Below, in pieces: positions 1 through 11,430 of a stretch of DNA of 64,000 nt. Both the position numbers and the translations under genes were made by a program. Within the stretch, counting starts at the first letter, position 1; the number at the start of each line of letters is the position of its first letter. Origin of the DNA: Cadophora sp. MPI-SDFR-AT-0126 (taxonomy: Eukaryota; Ascomycota; Leotiomycetes; Helotiales; Ploettnerulaceae); contig JAGMVK010000019.1 of the NCBI GenBank assembly GCA_020747065.1, positions 744,001 through 808,000 of the forward strand, given 5' to 3'. A model generated the notes under the pieces. That model made no database searches and was not told where the DNA came from. It worked only from the letters and a program-made list of their open reading frames with translations.

Positions 1-271
1 ACGGCGGTTCGAAGGGTTGAGAGTTTTACCTTAGATATCTGGGGAAAGCTCGTGCTTTATACTCAGCTTTTTCCCATTGCGGGGTAGATGTATGAGTGTA
101 GGGCTACAAGCTTCATGAAAGTTGCTTGGCTAGATGCAAGTATCGTACGACGGTAGATCTCTGCCTGTATTCAGCCCTGTGCCTGAGTTATGAGCCAAAC
201 TTTTTTGATCCTCGTTGTCTTGATCATCTCTGCTCGCCATTTTAACAAAGCGAATACGATCTCAGAGGTAT

Positions 272-490
272 CTAAGTAGGGTATTTTTTGGAACCTCGCT
301 TACCCTTACGGCGCATCAACATGCCTTGCTTATGGTCAAAAAAAGGTTTGAAGCCAGTTTTAAGACGATCAAACATGGATTTAGCAGTTTCTGTTACTTG
401 AGACACGATTGATTTCATTGCAACGAGTAACACCCAGTCATGGTCATTCCGATACCCGGGCCCCCGCTGAAGCGGGAGCCAGATCTTCAA
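272..490 (-). other. possible coding fragment, unrecognised
   Basis: A 72-codon open stretch on the minus strand, ending in a lysine/arginine-rich tail with RRKGKRGSKK near its end. The amino-acid balance looks more protein-like than that of random frames nearby. It has no convincing ATG at its upstream end, no recognisable domain and no clear splice acceptor that I could fix, so it may be a terminal exon or chance. The rest of positions 1-785 holds nothing I can name. Confidence 0.15.
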
Positions 491-785
491 ACATCGTACA
501 GGCTAGGAAGACATTAGATGATCCATACAGGCACTGTTTTTCTAGTACATTGATTGCAAGAGAGAAGCAAACATTCCATTTTTAGGGGAAAATTGAGACT
601 ACGGGTGAGATCTCTGATACTAATGGTCAATTGCAAAGTGGTCTTTTGTGGCTACGGCCTTCCGCCGATTCACCCTCCAGTAATCCCTACCAGTCCTTCC
701 CAAAAAGTCTCGACTCCCTGTCTAAGAAGAAACCAAGGGGCAATTTCAAAGAAAACAAAAGGAAATGGACACAAACTCCAATTCT

Positions 786-2342
786 TCAAGTGTGCAAGTT
801 GATCATATCCTGGATCTTGCGACGGCACAGTTCAACACCCTCCTTTGTTCCCTTAATGCCGATCTCCATCGGAAACTCGTCGTTGTCCTTTTGGTGAGGC
901 AAGATAATCTTGCATCCAGTATTTCGTCGAAGGTCGTTAATGAATGTAGCGTGGTGTACCTTTAGCTCATTGACTTCTGATCCTGATGCAACCAGCGTCA
1001 CGAAGGCTTCACCAGCTTTGTCTCGAGACAAATTAACGAAGTTGAAAGTCGGCTTGTCGTCACCAACCCAAGCGTTTGGACCGAAGAGGGACGGCTGCTC
1101 TTCTTGGATACGTGCGATTTCGTCTTCAAAGTCCTTTCTTAGAGCTGCCTGCTCGTGAGTGATGCCGATGTTGCTGTCAGGGCGGAAGCAGACTGCGGGG
1201 TTGATACGGGAAGGAATCATCCAAAGTGGTCTACTCTCCATTGCGATTAATACTTCTTTCAAGCCCTGGCAATGACAGTAACGCGTGCTATCTGCGCCAA
1301 GAACGTATCCATGAAGACACCTCATTGTTTGAAGAACCCAAGAATCCCCAGCACGGCAGCAACCTGCCAATGGGACGCTGATGTCAATTGCAACTCGCGG
1401 TACATCATATCGAATATATGCGAAAAGCGTCGACAAAGCCTCGGAGCAGTGGCTTCTGCCACTGAAGTATAAGATGTCTGTGCTTGGGTTGTACAAGAAA
1501 GTGCCGAGCCCGTATCTTGTTCTTGCCCGGTAGAGCTTTCTGCACTCGGAATACGATTCTTTATTAACTCTGAGTATTGGAGGAATTGCCGATAAAGCTT
1601 GTAGCCGCAGTATGGAGTGGTGAGGGTCCCCATCTTCATCTACATCAGGATTCTCGACAGTCTCGAACGCAATTATGCGCTCGTGTGTCGCCGCGAGTCT
1701 CCATATCTTGAGTCGGATTTCCGGAGGCAAGCGTTTAAATGGAGCGAACTCAAGGAGATTTCTGCAAATAGATAGCATAGGTACAGCTAAGTGGGCACCG
1801 GAGACTTACTCTGATAGAATCTCAAACATGGGCGCTATGGCAGTAGCAGAGAGGGTGTTGAGGTCCTTGTTTGATCCAGCAGCTCCACACTTCTCCACTA
1901 TGCCGTCTCTGTCACTGACCTCGAAGTTTTCCTCCCCTTCATTGTCTCTAATTTGACCATTGACAGCATCTCCACCCCGTTTGAAGAGAGTGTCTTCACT
2001 GGCGCTCATATCCAGACCTTCCAGTGCTGCCGTCAAGCTCTCCACGCTCTGCTTCCAAGTACCCGGAATTTCTGAAGGGCCAAACTCTGTTTGGGAGCGG
2101 TAAACAGATTTCCTGGCCACTTTTCCCTCAGCTACCCTTTCCCTTGGCTTTTGGCTCGATGTTGGAATTGGTTCCGAGGTGATGGTTCCGCTAATGGCTG
2201 AGCATATTTTGACACTAGATCTGTATGTTGATCTGATCAGACCTGGTATGATTCCAATGCTTTTCTCAGCTGGGTCGAATGCTAAGCCATGCGCGTTGCC
2301 AAAGCGACTGGGATGCGACATTGGTGAGGTGGAAGAGGACAC
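786..2342 (-). CDS. 2EXR domain protein with KH-like C-terminal domain
   Basis: Two exons, 1810-2342 and 786-1761, joined across a 48-bp intron (donor GTAAGT, acceptor TTGCAG); product 502 aa. Residues 1-175 are low-complexity and probably disordered. The 2EXR domain (a fungal family named for its two ExR motifs, function unknown) starts near residue 182 with FKRLPPEIRLKIWRLA. Its second block is PPILRVNKESYSEC near 240. Residues about 430-500 match the pattern of a type I KH fold: a strand, a helix pair, TGCKIILP, then EIGIKG and a closing helix. The GxxG RNA-binding loop is replaced by V-H-H-A at about 446-449. The gene is a paralogue of the one at 3283-5032, on the same strand. The start is the first ATG; a second Met seven codons on is also possible. 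The 2EXR call is firm; the KH reading is inference. Confidence 0.85.
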
Positions 2343-3282
2343 CGAGAAAGTTCGAGGCGGTGATGAGGGCAGGCGACGTCAGGCGTGATGCCCTGCTGTG
2401 TAATCGCTGGGTATGTGCGTGTCAAAAGTCGAAGCTCACGCGTCGAAATTTTGCACTTCGCTGCTGATATTCCATTCGAAGTCGAAGAAAATGAGAGATG
2501 AGGTAGGAGATAGGTTCGAGTCAACTGGAAGCCACTAAATTAGCGTCGAGATGTAAACAATTAAGCGAGATGTGCTCTATCACGTGCGCAGCTTTCATTT
2601 TGCCAACGACCCGCTTGTATGAGGCTGCGCCAGGCTTTCGTGAGTGAATACTACTATAGGCACGACTTCGACAATGTTACGCTCCATGTACATTATGGGA
2701 TAGCGCTTAGGTGAAAGACCAATAATCAGGCATGAGATTATTTCATGGCAAGCGGCTACCATAGACTACTAGCGTGGACTCAATACAGAGCTCCAAGTAT
2801 ATCCCGGACACAGAAACTCTCAGCAAACTACATATATTCCAGGTAATGCAATTCATTATTATTAAAGGCTGGATGCAGACCAGAGTACTCCTGCCCTGAA
2901 GCCCCACACCAAAATTTCCCATGAACGTCTCGTTACATAACTCTCTTGCTCTTACCCCGTCCGATAAGCCAATTTCCTTCCCAAGAAAACCTTACATTCT
3001 TGAGATGCAAAAGCAAAATTAAGAACTCCAATGATCTAAGCATTCCAGGATAGGCTGCATGATCAAAGCACTTCACCTCCAAACAGGAAGGACGCATATC
3101 TTCGGTTTTGGTAATGGCAACGAACCGCTTCCCAAGCATCTACAGAACAGACTCCTGACGACTTCTCATAAAACGGTCAAGTATATAACCGTCAATGAAA
3201 AGCCTATGATTCCCAAGCATCGAAGACCCGCCCTCTCAACGCCCCTGTCAAGATTTCCAAGCTTCCGTCAATGCCTTAATGA
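2343..3282. other. intergenic, nothing recognised
   Basis: About 0.94 kb between the two 2EXR genes. It should hold the promoter of the 786-2342 gene and the 3' end of the upstream paralogue. Short open frames here lack coding character, and no RNA gene or mobile element was seen. Confidence 0.5.
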
Positions 3283-5032
3283 CTATTTTGGGCTTCCTGG
3301 ACCCTGACTCCACTTGAAGTTGGCTAAGTTTTTATTCTGAATTTGAGACAATGTGTTAAGGACTTCTTGAATTGCCTCTTGGCACAGAGTGACTCTGGCC
3401 CTCGAGCCTTTGATGCCAATTTCTTGTGGAAAACCAGTCGTATTTGCTCGTACAGGGAGCTGGATATCGCATCCGAGAACATCCATGAGTTTTTGGTAGA
3501 GTGCAGGCTCAACTTCACCAAGCTTCATGACTTGGAAGGGAGATGCGGTTATGACATCATAGACTGTATTGCAGCTCATGAGTGGCGCCAGGCTGACGAA
3601 GTTAAAGGAGGGCTTCTCCTCTCCCTCCCACGCAATTTGTTTTGGCGGTACACCGAATCCTAGATCAAGAGGCTTATCTTCAGCCACATCTACAATCAGT
3701 TTTTCCAGCTCAAGTTGAAGGTCAATTTGTGCCCTTGTCCAACCATCAACTGCAGCGACTCGAAAGCAGGTGCTACAGCCTCTGTCACTTGCTTTCATAG
3801 CCGACAAACTTGAATCCACAACGAAGAAGACATCTTTCAGACCTCGGGGGTACAGGACTCTCTTTCGAGTTGGACCATTACCCACAGATGTTCCATGCAA
3901 CTCGCGGATCAGGGACAATGCATGAGATGAAAGCGGGCGCGAACTACCCTCTCGAAACTTGCTCAGATCGACGGCGATTCTTGGAAAGTTTGGCTCATAA
4001 ATCTGAACGAAAAGCCAGGCCGAATCTTCAGCATCATCTCCAAAGCCAGGTATCAGGAGCACATCGTACCCTGGATTGATGTAATACGCTGCGCTGTAAT
4101 CGTCAGTGCAAGATAGACTGAATGAGTATCCCGTGTGATATCGTTGCTCGTAATATTTCATACACTCCTTGCGACTCTCCCGATTAACTCGCAGTAGTGT
4201 GGGTATTCTCGACTTTGGGTGGATCGAAGGAACATATTTTTGTCGGGCAGTCACCTCGCCCGGTGAGAGAGGCCATGTACATGGTTTACCAGAAGCATCT
4301 AACTTGGGAATGATCTGAAGGGCAAGGATGCGGGGCTGCCGGCTTGCCATTTTCCAGATCTTGAATCGAAGCTCAGTTGGTAACAGAGGGAAGTGGTGAA
4401 ACTGAATCAGATCCCTTTACACTGTCAGTCCAACTCAACATAATTATTCTCCAAAACGAAATGTCTTACCTATGAAAACTTCTCGTCATCGACGCACCAG
4501 TGGTAGTCAAATCGCTCCTAACGGCACGGAGAATATGCTTCTGGAGTGTGTTACGGATGCTTGATCTTATCAGCTCCGTTTCAAAGTCCTGAGTAGCCTG
4601 CCTTCTGATGTTGGCCTTGGCAACTTCCGTATTCTTGTTGCCCGAGTCAGGTCCCAGAGGTACTGCATGGTCTGAACCCGTTGCGCATTTATCCTTCTTG
4701 TCGTGGTCCATACTCACGTCCTTCACATCTTTCACGCCCTTCTCACCCTTCTCGTCCTTGACGTCCTGCAAGTCCCACACGCCCTTCACGTCTTTCATGT
4801 CCATCACGTCCTTCATCTCATCGCTACCATTCCCAATTTGTATCTTCAAAGACACCGTGGCTGGGACGATAGGAAGGTCAGTTTTAGACAAGCCCACTTT
4901 GGAAGCACTAGTTGTGTTCAGCGTGGCTTCAGGAAGAGGAGCATCATCTTCATCCTCGTCGATGTCCGAGTATTCATACAGAGCGATGAAGATGTCTTGA
5001 AACATCTTCATAATTCTGGTATTGCCGAACAT
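3283..5032 (-). CDS. 2EXR domain protein with KH-like C-terminal domain, second copy
   Basis: Two exons, 4470-5032 and 3283-4414, with a 55-bp intron (donor GTAAGA, acceptor TAAAG). That acceptor restores the family pattern FHHFPLLPTELRFKIW at the domain start; product 564 aa. The N-terminal 190 residues are acidic and charged, with a degenerate KDVKD-type repeat at residues 72-107. The 2EXR domain begins near residue 195, with LLRVNRESRKEC as its second block. Residues about 472-540 again follow a KH-fold pattern (LGCDIQLP, then EIGIKG and a helix), with E-V-E-P at 488-491 where GxxG should be. The C-terminal halves of the two neighbours clearly share ancestry. The N-terminal thirds do not resemble each other. 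Molecular function is unknown. Confidence 0.85.
4712..4819 (-). repeat. coding minisatellite (KDVKD-type)
   Basis: Inside the first exon of the 2EXR gene at 3283-5032. The forward strand shows repeated CACGTCCTTCA-like units that encode overlapping M/L-K-D-V-K motifs. The units are imperfect and of mixed length. All differences keep the reading frame. Confidence 0.6.
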
Positions 5033-5661
5033 CGTTGATTGGCTAAGTGACTAGGTTCAAAATTCGAAATCGGTGTGTCAGGTAGAGGTGCAGTCGAACT
5101 CGAAGTCTTTATCAGTATGGAAGCTGTGAAACGAAATTGGGTGTTGAGTTGGAGAGCCAGTTCTGCTTATCGAAGTTGTAGCAAGGTAACTTCTTGTCGA
5201 GAGATGAGCATGTGCGTTTGACTTGGACTAGGAAGACTCCAGACGAAAGAACAACTAGCGTGTATCGCCACAGGCTCGAAGCGAGGAGGACCATCTCACG
5301 TGTTCATCACATATTTTTACACGCCGACCTTATTTCAGGAGGATTGTCCATCTCTTGTCTGACAGATTGAATACGTCGTTGCATCATTCACTTAGGGTTG
5401 TGAATTCTCTGACGTCTCCAGAACTAGGAACCATCTAGCCCATTTCGCTGTCAAGTCAATATTGACTTTGAGATAGGCGACCCTGCGGTGATCATTCTAC
5501 CACTTCGGGGAATTGTCTCGTGAGCTTGAACCTGAAACAGATTTTTATCACAAGACCTGTACTTTGTTTCGATTCATAGTGAATATCCAGATTCACCGTC
5601 TACTTTGTCAAAATGATGGAGAAATGATTACGATGTCTCATATCATTCTAGGAGGCTCGAA
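5033..5661. other. intergenic, nothing recognised
   Basis: Upstream region of the minus-strand 2EXR gene and upstream of the plus-strand relic. No gene, repeat or RNA was recognised. Confidence 0.4.
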
Positions 5662-6128
5662 ATGGATTTAAAAAACTGTGCTTTCCACAACACAGTGGCA
5701 AGCATCATGGAAGAAAATGCCCGACCAGGTCATTTCCATGCAGAGGAAGCTGAAGCTACTGGGTTTCACGGGGTAGACTTTGACATGGTGAAGGAGAAGA
5801 AATAGATTGAGGTGCATGCGTTGGGCAAGTGGCCTGTGAATGTCATCCATGCGGACGCTGCGAGGGATTTTCAGAATGTGTATGATGCTGGCGTGGAGGC
5901 GGTAAATGGCACGGAGGAAGAGAGGGAGCCGTTCAGGGACTTCATTATTGATTGCGTAATCGAGTAAGAATGATTTTAAAACTCTCAAGTGGGGATAGTC
6001 TTCGGAAATTTCGCGAGCCAAAAAAGAGTGAACATAATGTACAAATGCTGGAGCCGGAGCTGATTGCTGAAGAAATGCAGTGGGTGGTGAAGGAAGTCAT
6101 GGAGTTGATATCTAAGCAGTGTGGCTGA
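5662..6128 (+). pseudogene. broken small gene, unknown family
   Basis: An ATG at 5662 opens a protein-like frame that stops at TAG 5803-5805. The same frame then continues with good coding character (for example HALGKWPVNVIHADAARDF) to TAA 5965-5967. A further acidic/helical stretch in another frame (ELIAEEMQWVVKEVMELI) ends at TGA 6126-6128. The three pieces read like one protein broken by a nonsense codon and a frame change. No domain was recognised. The opposite strand also has open frames, but their composition is less protein-like. This is an inference from composition only, so confidence is low. Confidence 0.3.
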
Positions 6129-6187
6129 GGCACGGCCAAGCAAAGCTAAAGGTTGGCTTGTGTCGGAAGCTTTATTGTTCTCCTTCG

Positions 6188-7856
6188 TATATTAATTTTA
6201 ACTGCAGAAGTACGATTTGCATCAGAAGACGCCCCCCGCCCCCCTACCTCCCAACGAACGATATAGTATAACATCTCTTTCATTGTCACTTCACTGCCAC
6301 GTACCTACATCAAGTGTGAGCCATGGTCTCGGAACCCTGGATATAATATGTGCTGCATAAATCAGATGCGCAACAAAGATGGTCCATCAAAGACAATGCT
6401 GTTGATGATCAGAGGGCACACACACCGCAGATTAGGACAAGAAGTGGCTGGTGGGCAGACCACTAGGTTGACAAAAGGAATGACGGGGTAGCAGAGGATG
6501 CTATGATTACATGATTATTTACTTTCATAAGTGCCTGGAAATAACCCTACTGCGTGAATAAGTCTTGCAACAAGAATTGTTATTGAAAGAACGTTCAGCC
6601 ACCCAAGATTGGTGGCTGGTGAGCGACTAAGCGAAAACCAAATCATATCACCTACCACTATTAAACATTTAGCAAGATATATTATTATTACAGCAGCCGT
6701 CTTATGTACCTGACAATTCATATATACTGCATATATGAGATATCCAACGAAGTGGCGCTTGAGCAACTCCAAGTACGTGTTGGCAGAGTGGCTGGCTACG
6801 CCATCAGCCGGGAGAACCTCACATATTTGGCGATACTATAGTGCCACGTCGAGCTGACTATTATTGCCAGATTCATATGTACCTGGTTTTCAATCTATAC
6901 TGCATACATAAGACTTGCAACAAAGTTATAAACTGTACCTAGGCAAGTAGAGGCGCAAGTCAGCGTGTGGCTCGTGAGTGCATTTCCAGCAGACCCTTCA
7001 ACCGTCAGAGGATCTTATAGCCCATCAGGCATGTCTGAATGTTTCTATTACGCCTATGCGCCTGTGATTCATTCTGGATTGCATATATAAGACTTACAAC
7101 AAAGTGTTGCGAACGTCAAAAGTAAAGTGCAGGGGTGGTTGGTGAGATGGCTAGCCGAGGACGAGGGAAGGGTCGAATGGGCGCTGTCCTCGGCGGATTC
7201 AACAACATACACAGGATAACAATACCATGGGTCTCCTAAGATCCAGTGACAGTATCAACAAATGTGTTTAATCAATGGCGCATATTCTAGTCTTGCAGTA
7301 AACGCTGCAAGTTTGCGGATTCGAGAAGGCTGGGGAGGTAGGAAGAGCACCTTGTACATTTATGCGCAATACTGCGTCTATTATGATGACAACATATCAA
7401 GTATAGAGACATGATCCACGGAGGACACAGCTGGACCTGCGTTTAATCAACACTGCAGATCCTAGACATGCAACAGAGATCAAAAACTCGGTTGATGCGG
7501 GGCCGGGCTGTTGAGCGAAGGTATTCCCTGCTGGCTTGGGGATGTAATAGGATGTGGTCGTATGATAGCAGACGTTGTATAATCCATTGGAAATGAAAAA
7601 GTACCTGCATTTAATCAACACTGCTTTTTTGAGATGTGCAACAGGAAAGGGAGAAGACTGACCTCGCTAAGGTACAGTAAACAAGTGGCTGGTTCCCGCT
7701 CCGCGCATGGCCGCGCCGCTTCAGTCCGCAGCTGCAGCTGTGGCTGTGGCTGAAATGCATATCAAGGACGATATCATAGATTGATCATTAAGGTCCATAG
7801 AAACGTGTCTGGGCCTGCGTTTAATAAATACTGCATATCTACGATTTGCAACACAG
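6188..7856 (+). repeat. array of ten spaced ~45-bp repeats
   Basis: Ten copies on the plus strand at 6188-6226, 6336-6378, 6531-6574, 6706-6752, 6879-6925, 7058-7103, 7258-7300, 7433-7478, 7601-7645 and 7812-7856. The core reads roughly ACCTG, then TTTAATNAA, then CTGCATAT, then a few bases and GACTTGCAACAAAG. Two TGCA tetramers lie about 11-12 bp apart. Repeat-to-repeat spacing is about 150-210 bp. The DNA between copies is different each time, except for a second short box resembling GTGGCTGGTGAG, usually 25-40 bp after the core (for example 6611-6624, 6787-6798, 6965-6980, 7131-7147). The first and seventh copies are the most eroded. The last copy ends about 310 bp before the start codon of the GPI-protein gene. 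No open frame spans the array. It may be a degraded satellite or a functional site array. Confidence 0.75.
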
Positions 7857-8167
7857 CAACAGACATAGGGTCTCGTTTACGCCCCTAAATATAGAGATGG
7901 TTCTCTCACGTGGGCGGGAGAAACCTCCCCAGAGTTACACCCTCGGCGTACTTAATATTGGCTTGGCGCTTGTGCCTCGTATCCTTCCCCAAAGCAATCA
8001 CCACAATCTTACTTCTTATCGTGCGGGGGTTTCCCACCTTTTTCTTTTTCTTGCTTCTCGAAGCTTGCATTTCTTCTTCTGTGCTGAAACATGTCGATCT
8101 CTTCGATCGCCACTCGCCAAATTATCAATAATCGTAATTTTTATTTGTTTACTGTCGATACACGGAC

Positions 8168-9184
8168 ATGTTTCCGTCGTCCCGCAAGGTCATAGCCCTG
8201 GCTCTTTGCATTTCAGCCGTCACTGTCGAATGCAGCACTATCGCTGTTCCAGATCAGATCGCTGCAAACGCGGATTTTAAGCTAAACATCAGCACGGAAC
8301 TCGCGAATGCCACTGGCTACGATGTGTATCGCGTCTTTCTGGCTATCGATATAGGCTCGGCGCTCGAGAAACTCGATTCAGTCGACGAGGACACCCGATA
8401 TTGGCGCCCGTCGTGCTACCTTGCCAAGTCAATGCCAATCACCACCAGCGACCCGACTTTTCGAATTCCTGCTTCAGCTGGCACTGATGGTGGCAAATAT
8501 GCGATGGTGGTTGAAGCCTACAATTCAGCGGAAATCCAGGTGGAACCAAGTTCGGGATATGAATACGGAGAGGAGTACGGCACCGAAGACTGGCCAAGTG
8601 AGGTGTTCTCGGTGACTGGAGGCACTGGCAAATGGACTGAATCAGAACTCGAAACCGTCGTTAGATTGGGCTACATTGATCCTGTCAATGTTCCTTGCAC
8701 CGCATGGGATTGTGCTCGCAACTGCACAAGCGCCTATGCTGGGGATAACTCCACTATTCAGATAAAGGGGAACGCATATCCGACTTCATGGAGGGATAGC
8801 TGGAACTGCATTGGAAAATGCCCGGGTGCAACATATCCAGCTTTTAACCTTCTGTTTGGACTGGATGAGAATTACAACGAGATCATCACGTCGACTGTCC
8901 TTGGACCTTTGTCAACGACAGCCACAAAAACTGTTTTCGCGACTTCGGTATCATACCAAGGCCTCCCAACTACTGGTTCTGGTGTACTGGCTTCCCCAAC
9001 ACCGTTCTCGAACTCGACGACAGCATTGTCAGGCTCGCCTTCATCAACAAGTAGCCGCATAAATACTCCCACCATCGACCTCTCACCATCACCGACGGGA
9101 AATGCGGGGAGCAGGATTGGTATGGTGGGGTTGATTCCGTGGCTTGGAAGTGTTCTGGCGGTTTTGCTTCTTCTGACTGACTGA
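8168..9184 (+). CDS. secreted GPI-anchored serine/threonine-rich protein
   Basis: Single exon, 338 aa. The N-terminus is a signal peptide (basic start, then VIALALCISAVTV). The middle, to about residue 240, is a cysteine-containing ectodomain with several N-x-S/T sites and a WDCARNC motif. Residues about 245-310 are Ser/Thr/Pro-rich and likely O-glycosylated. The C-terminus ends in a hydrophobic run (WLGSVLAVLLLL) with no cytoplasmic tail, as expected for GPI attachment. It therefore probably sits on the plasma membrane or in the cell wall. The upstream 200 bp are pyrimidine-rich, as in many fungal promoters. No enzymatic family was recognised. The gene lies between two blocks of the interspersed repeat. 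Confidence 0.8.
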   Translation: MFPSSRKVIALALCISAVTVECSTIAVPDQIAANADFKLNISTELANATGYDVYRVFLAIDIGSALEKLDSVDEDTRYWRPSCYLAKSMPITTSDPTFRIPASAGTDGGKYAMVVEAYNSAEIQVEPSSGYEYGEEYGTEDWPSEVFSVTGGTGKWTESELETVVRLGYIDPVNVPCTAWDCARNCTSAYAGDNSTIQIKGNAYPTSWRDSWNCIGKCPGATYPAFNLLFGLDENYNEIITSTVLGPLSTTATKTVFATSVSYQGLPTTGSGVLASPTPFSNSTTALSGSPSSTSSRINTPTIDLSPSPTGNAGSRIGMVGLIPWLGSVLAVLLLLTD

Positions 9185-9981
9185 ACGAGGCGTCAGCTCA
9201 ATGAGATTAATATGTAATTGTAATGTCTTGTAGCTATTACCTACTCAAGACTCCCTGGATTTACTAAATCCAGAGCCTACCCTTCTACCAAATGAAGGAG
9301 GGTAAAATAAAACATGTGGTGCAAAATGCCGGCTTGAACGCTTGTCTAAGTCATTGGGATATCTCACGATCCAATCGATATCCAATCCACGTCGGAGCAA
9401 CGTCTAATCTTCCAAAACTCTGTCATTCTTCAGAAAGATACAGCCCCAGCTGCGAGTTGCCTTTTCGACTGCAGCTTAGTTTGAGGCATGCCACATGTGG
9501 GAGAATTGAGGAGGAGAAGCATCAAAAGTGTCTTCTCGCGTACTTCGATTCAAACGCGACACTGTCTGCAGGTAAACATGAAAATAATCATAGAACCCAA
9601 TACGAAACATCAAGAATCGCAAAACATTATATTCTATTTACTATCTCATTCCAACTCCAAACGCTTCCCTTCTCCTAAACACTAGTGCCCGCTCACGCCG
9701 CTCGCCCTTTCCTGCCCCGGCAAAATCTCGGCCACCCCCGTTCCAACACTCCACGGAGGAGGTACTTATGTCCAAATAGCGCATTCCCTGCCAAGTCAGA
9801 GTAGTAAACCTGGCCAGGAGAAGCCTCTTGAAGGTCTCCGATGTTGAGCCCCGTTAGAGACATGTAGTGTTCTCAAGGGAAAGGGAATGCGGGCGATGAA
9901 CGATGCATGAACCCATACGGAAGAAAGGATGTAGGCACAGAAGGTCCATTAATAGAGACTCTGCAGATCGAACCTTTTGCT

Positions 9982-9982
<1 letters not shown>

Positions 9983-10012
<30 letters not shown>
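9983..10012. repeat. homopolymer T30
   Basis: Thirty consecutive T on the plus strand. No target-site duplication or element body is visible next to it, so a retroposon tail is not supported. Confidence 0.9.
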
Positions 10013-10013
<1 letters not shown>

Positions 10014-10612
10014 GGCTGTGCCGATGATGAGTTTTAGAAGGAAAGCATTGTTTGGGGATTTGGATTCATTCTTTGTGGTCCAAGAAGATGCCAATAAGTT
10101 TGAGTAAAGGGGTAAGACTGTCAGAAGTGTTTCTATTTTGGGAAAAGTCAAGGGTTGGTGTCATAAGCGAGGATTTTGGATATGAGGTTTATCCCAACTG
10201 GTGGTTGCTCTTAAGTTTTAGGGACAAGTCTTATTATTGTAAGTAGATAGGATGGCTTTAAATTTATTTTCTTGAGAATTTGGAAGTCAACATTGTAATT
10301 TCTGAAGGGTTGTTCTGCACAAATACAGCACTGGCCCACAGAATCCACCAGTGCTCTGTCAGACCGTCCCAACAGAACAATCTTCAGTTTTGAAGTGGCA
10401 TTAAGAATAGAGCAACTCCTATCAGAAAACAAACAGCAGGTAGCCCTCAGACTTTATCATGATCCCATCGTGCAGCACAACGCTCTGCAAATCCAGCCTA
10501 TCGTACAGATTCACATCACATGCTTGCAGCCCCTCCAAACCCCTCATCTTCCCCCCCTAACCCTTCTCAGAAAACGCAATCCCCTAAAACTCTAATTACG
10601 ACCGCACGCAAA

Positions 10613-11430
10613 CTTTTGTTGCAAGTCTCAATTCTGCAGGTCTTATTAAATCACCGTAGACGCATGCGCTGATGGCCTTATCCCCAGCCAAATGGTAATA
10701 GCACGCGCGGAATATTTCCCTTTACGGAAATGTCGTGGTGGGGCATGCCGGCTGACCTTGTCCTTCTAACTAAGACACTCGCATTTCGCATTGTCGTAAG
10801 TCTGAGCATGAATTTGGAGATGAGGGAAGGGAATGAAATTTTGTTGCAAGTCGTATTTGTTCAGGCTATTCTGGATAGATTGATTGGGATCTAGTTTGGA
10901 ATGTGGTGATTGAGAGAGAAAGGAGGGGAGTTAGAGGTGTTTACCAAACTCGGATCCCACGCTCCAGTCAGCAAAAGCCACTCCACTTCCCGAGATATGG
11001 GCTTGGACCAAGCACGATCTAAAATCCAAAAACAAACCTCAGCTCCAATTCTGACATCTAACTGGTCTAAAGGCCCAAAAGAAAGCAAGAAAAAGGATTT
11101 CTGTTGCAAGTCTTAGATCTGCAAGATATATTAACTCTTCCGTGCGCGACAGGGAAGGTGCTGGCTTTCACTCCTCCTTCTCCGCTGTTGCTTTGCCCTT
11201 TGCCCCATTGTGAATGCTATAGCGAGACATTTAAGACTTCAATAGTAGGTGTTAGTGGGGAGGCTTTTCTCGTCCGATGTATGTCTGCCGCTCCGCTGTC
11301 AATGTCACTGCATATGCCCAGCTTGACCTTGTCTCCTCCCTCATTTGTCACGATAATTGGACAAGAACAATCTAAAGAAGAGCATCAGATAGCACTGTTG
11401 CAAGTCGCAAATATGCAGGTCTTATTAAAG
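10613..11430 (-). repeat. four reverse-orientation copies of the interspersed repeat
   Basis: The same core as in the 6.2-7.9 kb array, read on the minus strand, at 10613-10652, 10838-10876, 11098-11136 and 11392-11430. Each shows TGTTGCAAGTC on the plus strand. Three are followed by CTGCAG/ATGCAGG and a TTATTAA-like block. The 10838 copy belongs to a variant with GCCTG in place of the TTTAATAA-CTGCA part. Spacing is 220-295 bp. Two intervening stretches share a CTGACCTTGTCC-like string (10750 and 11322). Confidence 0.7.

Noticed and set aside
6188..7856. CRISPR array
   Set aside because: The regular spacing invites the comparison, but repeats are diverged, spacers are ~100-165 bp and variable, the setting is a fungal nuclear genome, and no cas-like gene is present.
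9983..10012. Poly-A tail of a retroposon
   Set aside because: No target-site duplication and no retroelement-like sequence next to the T run.
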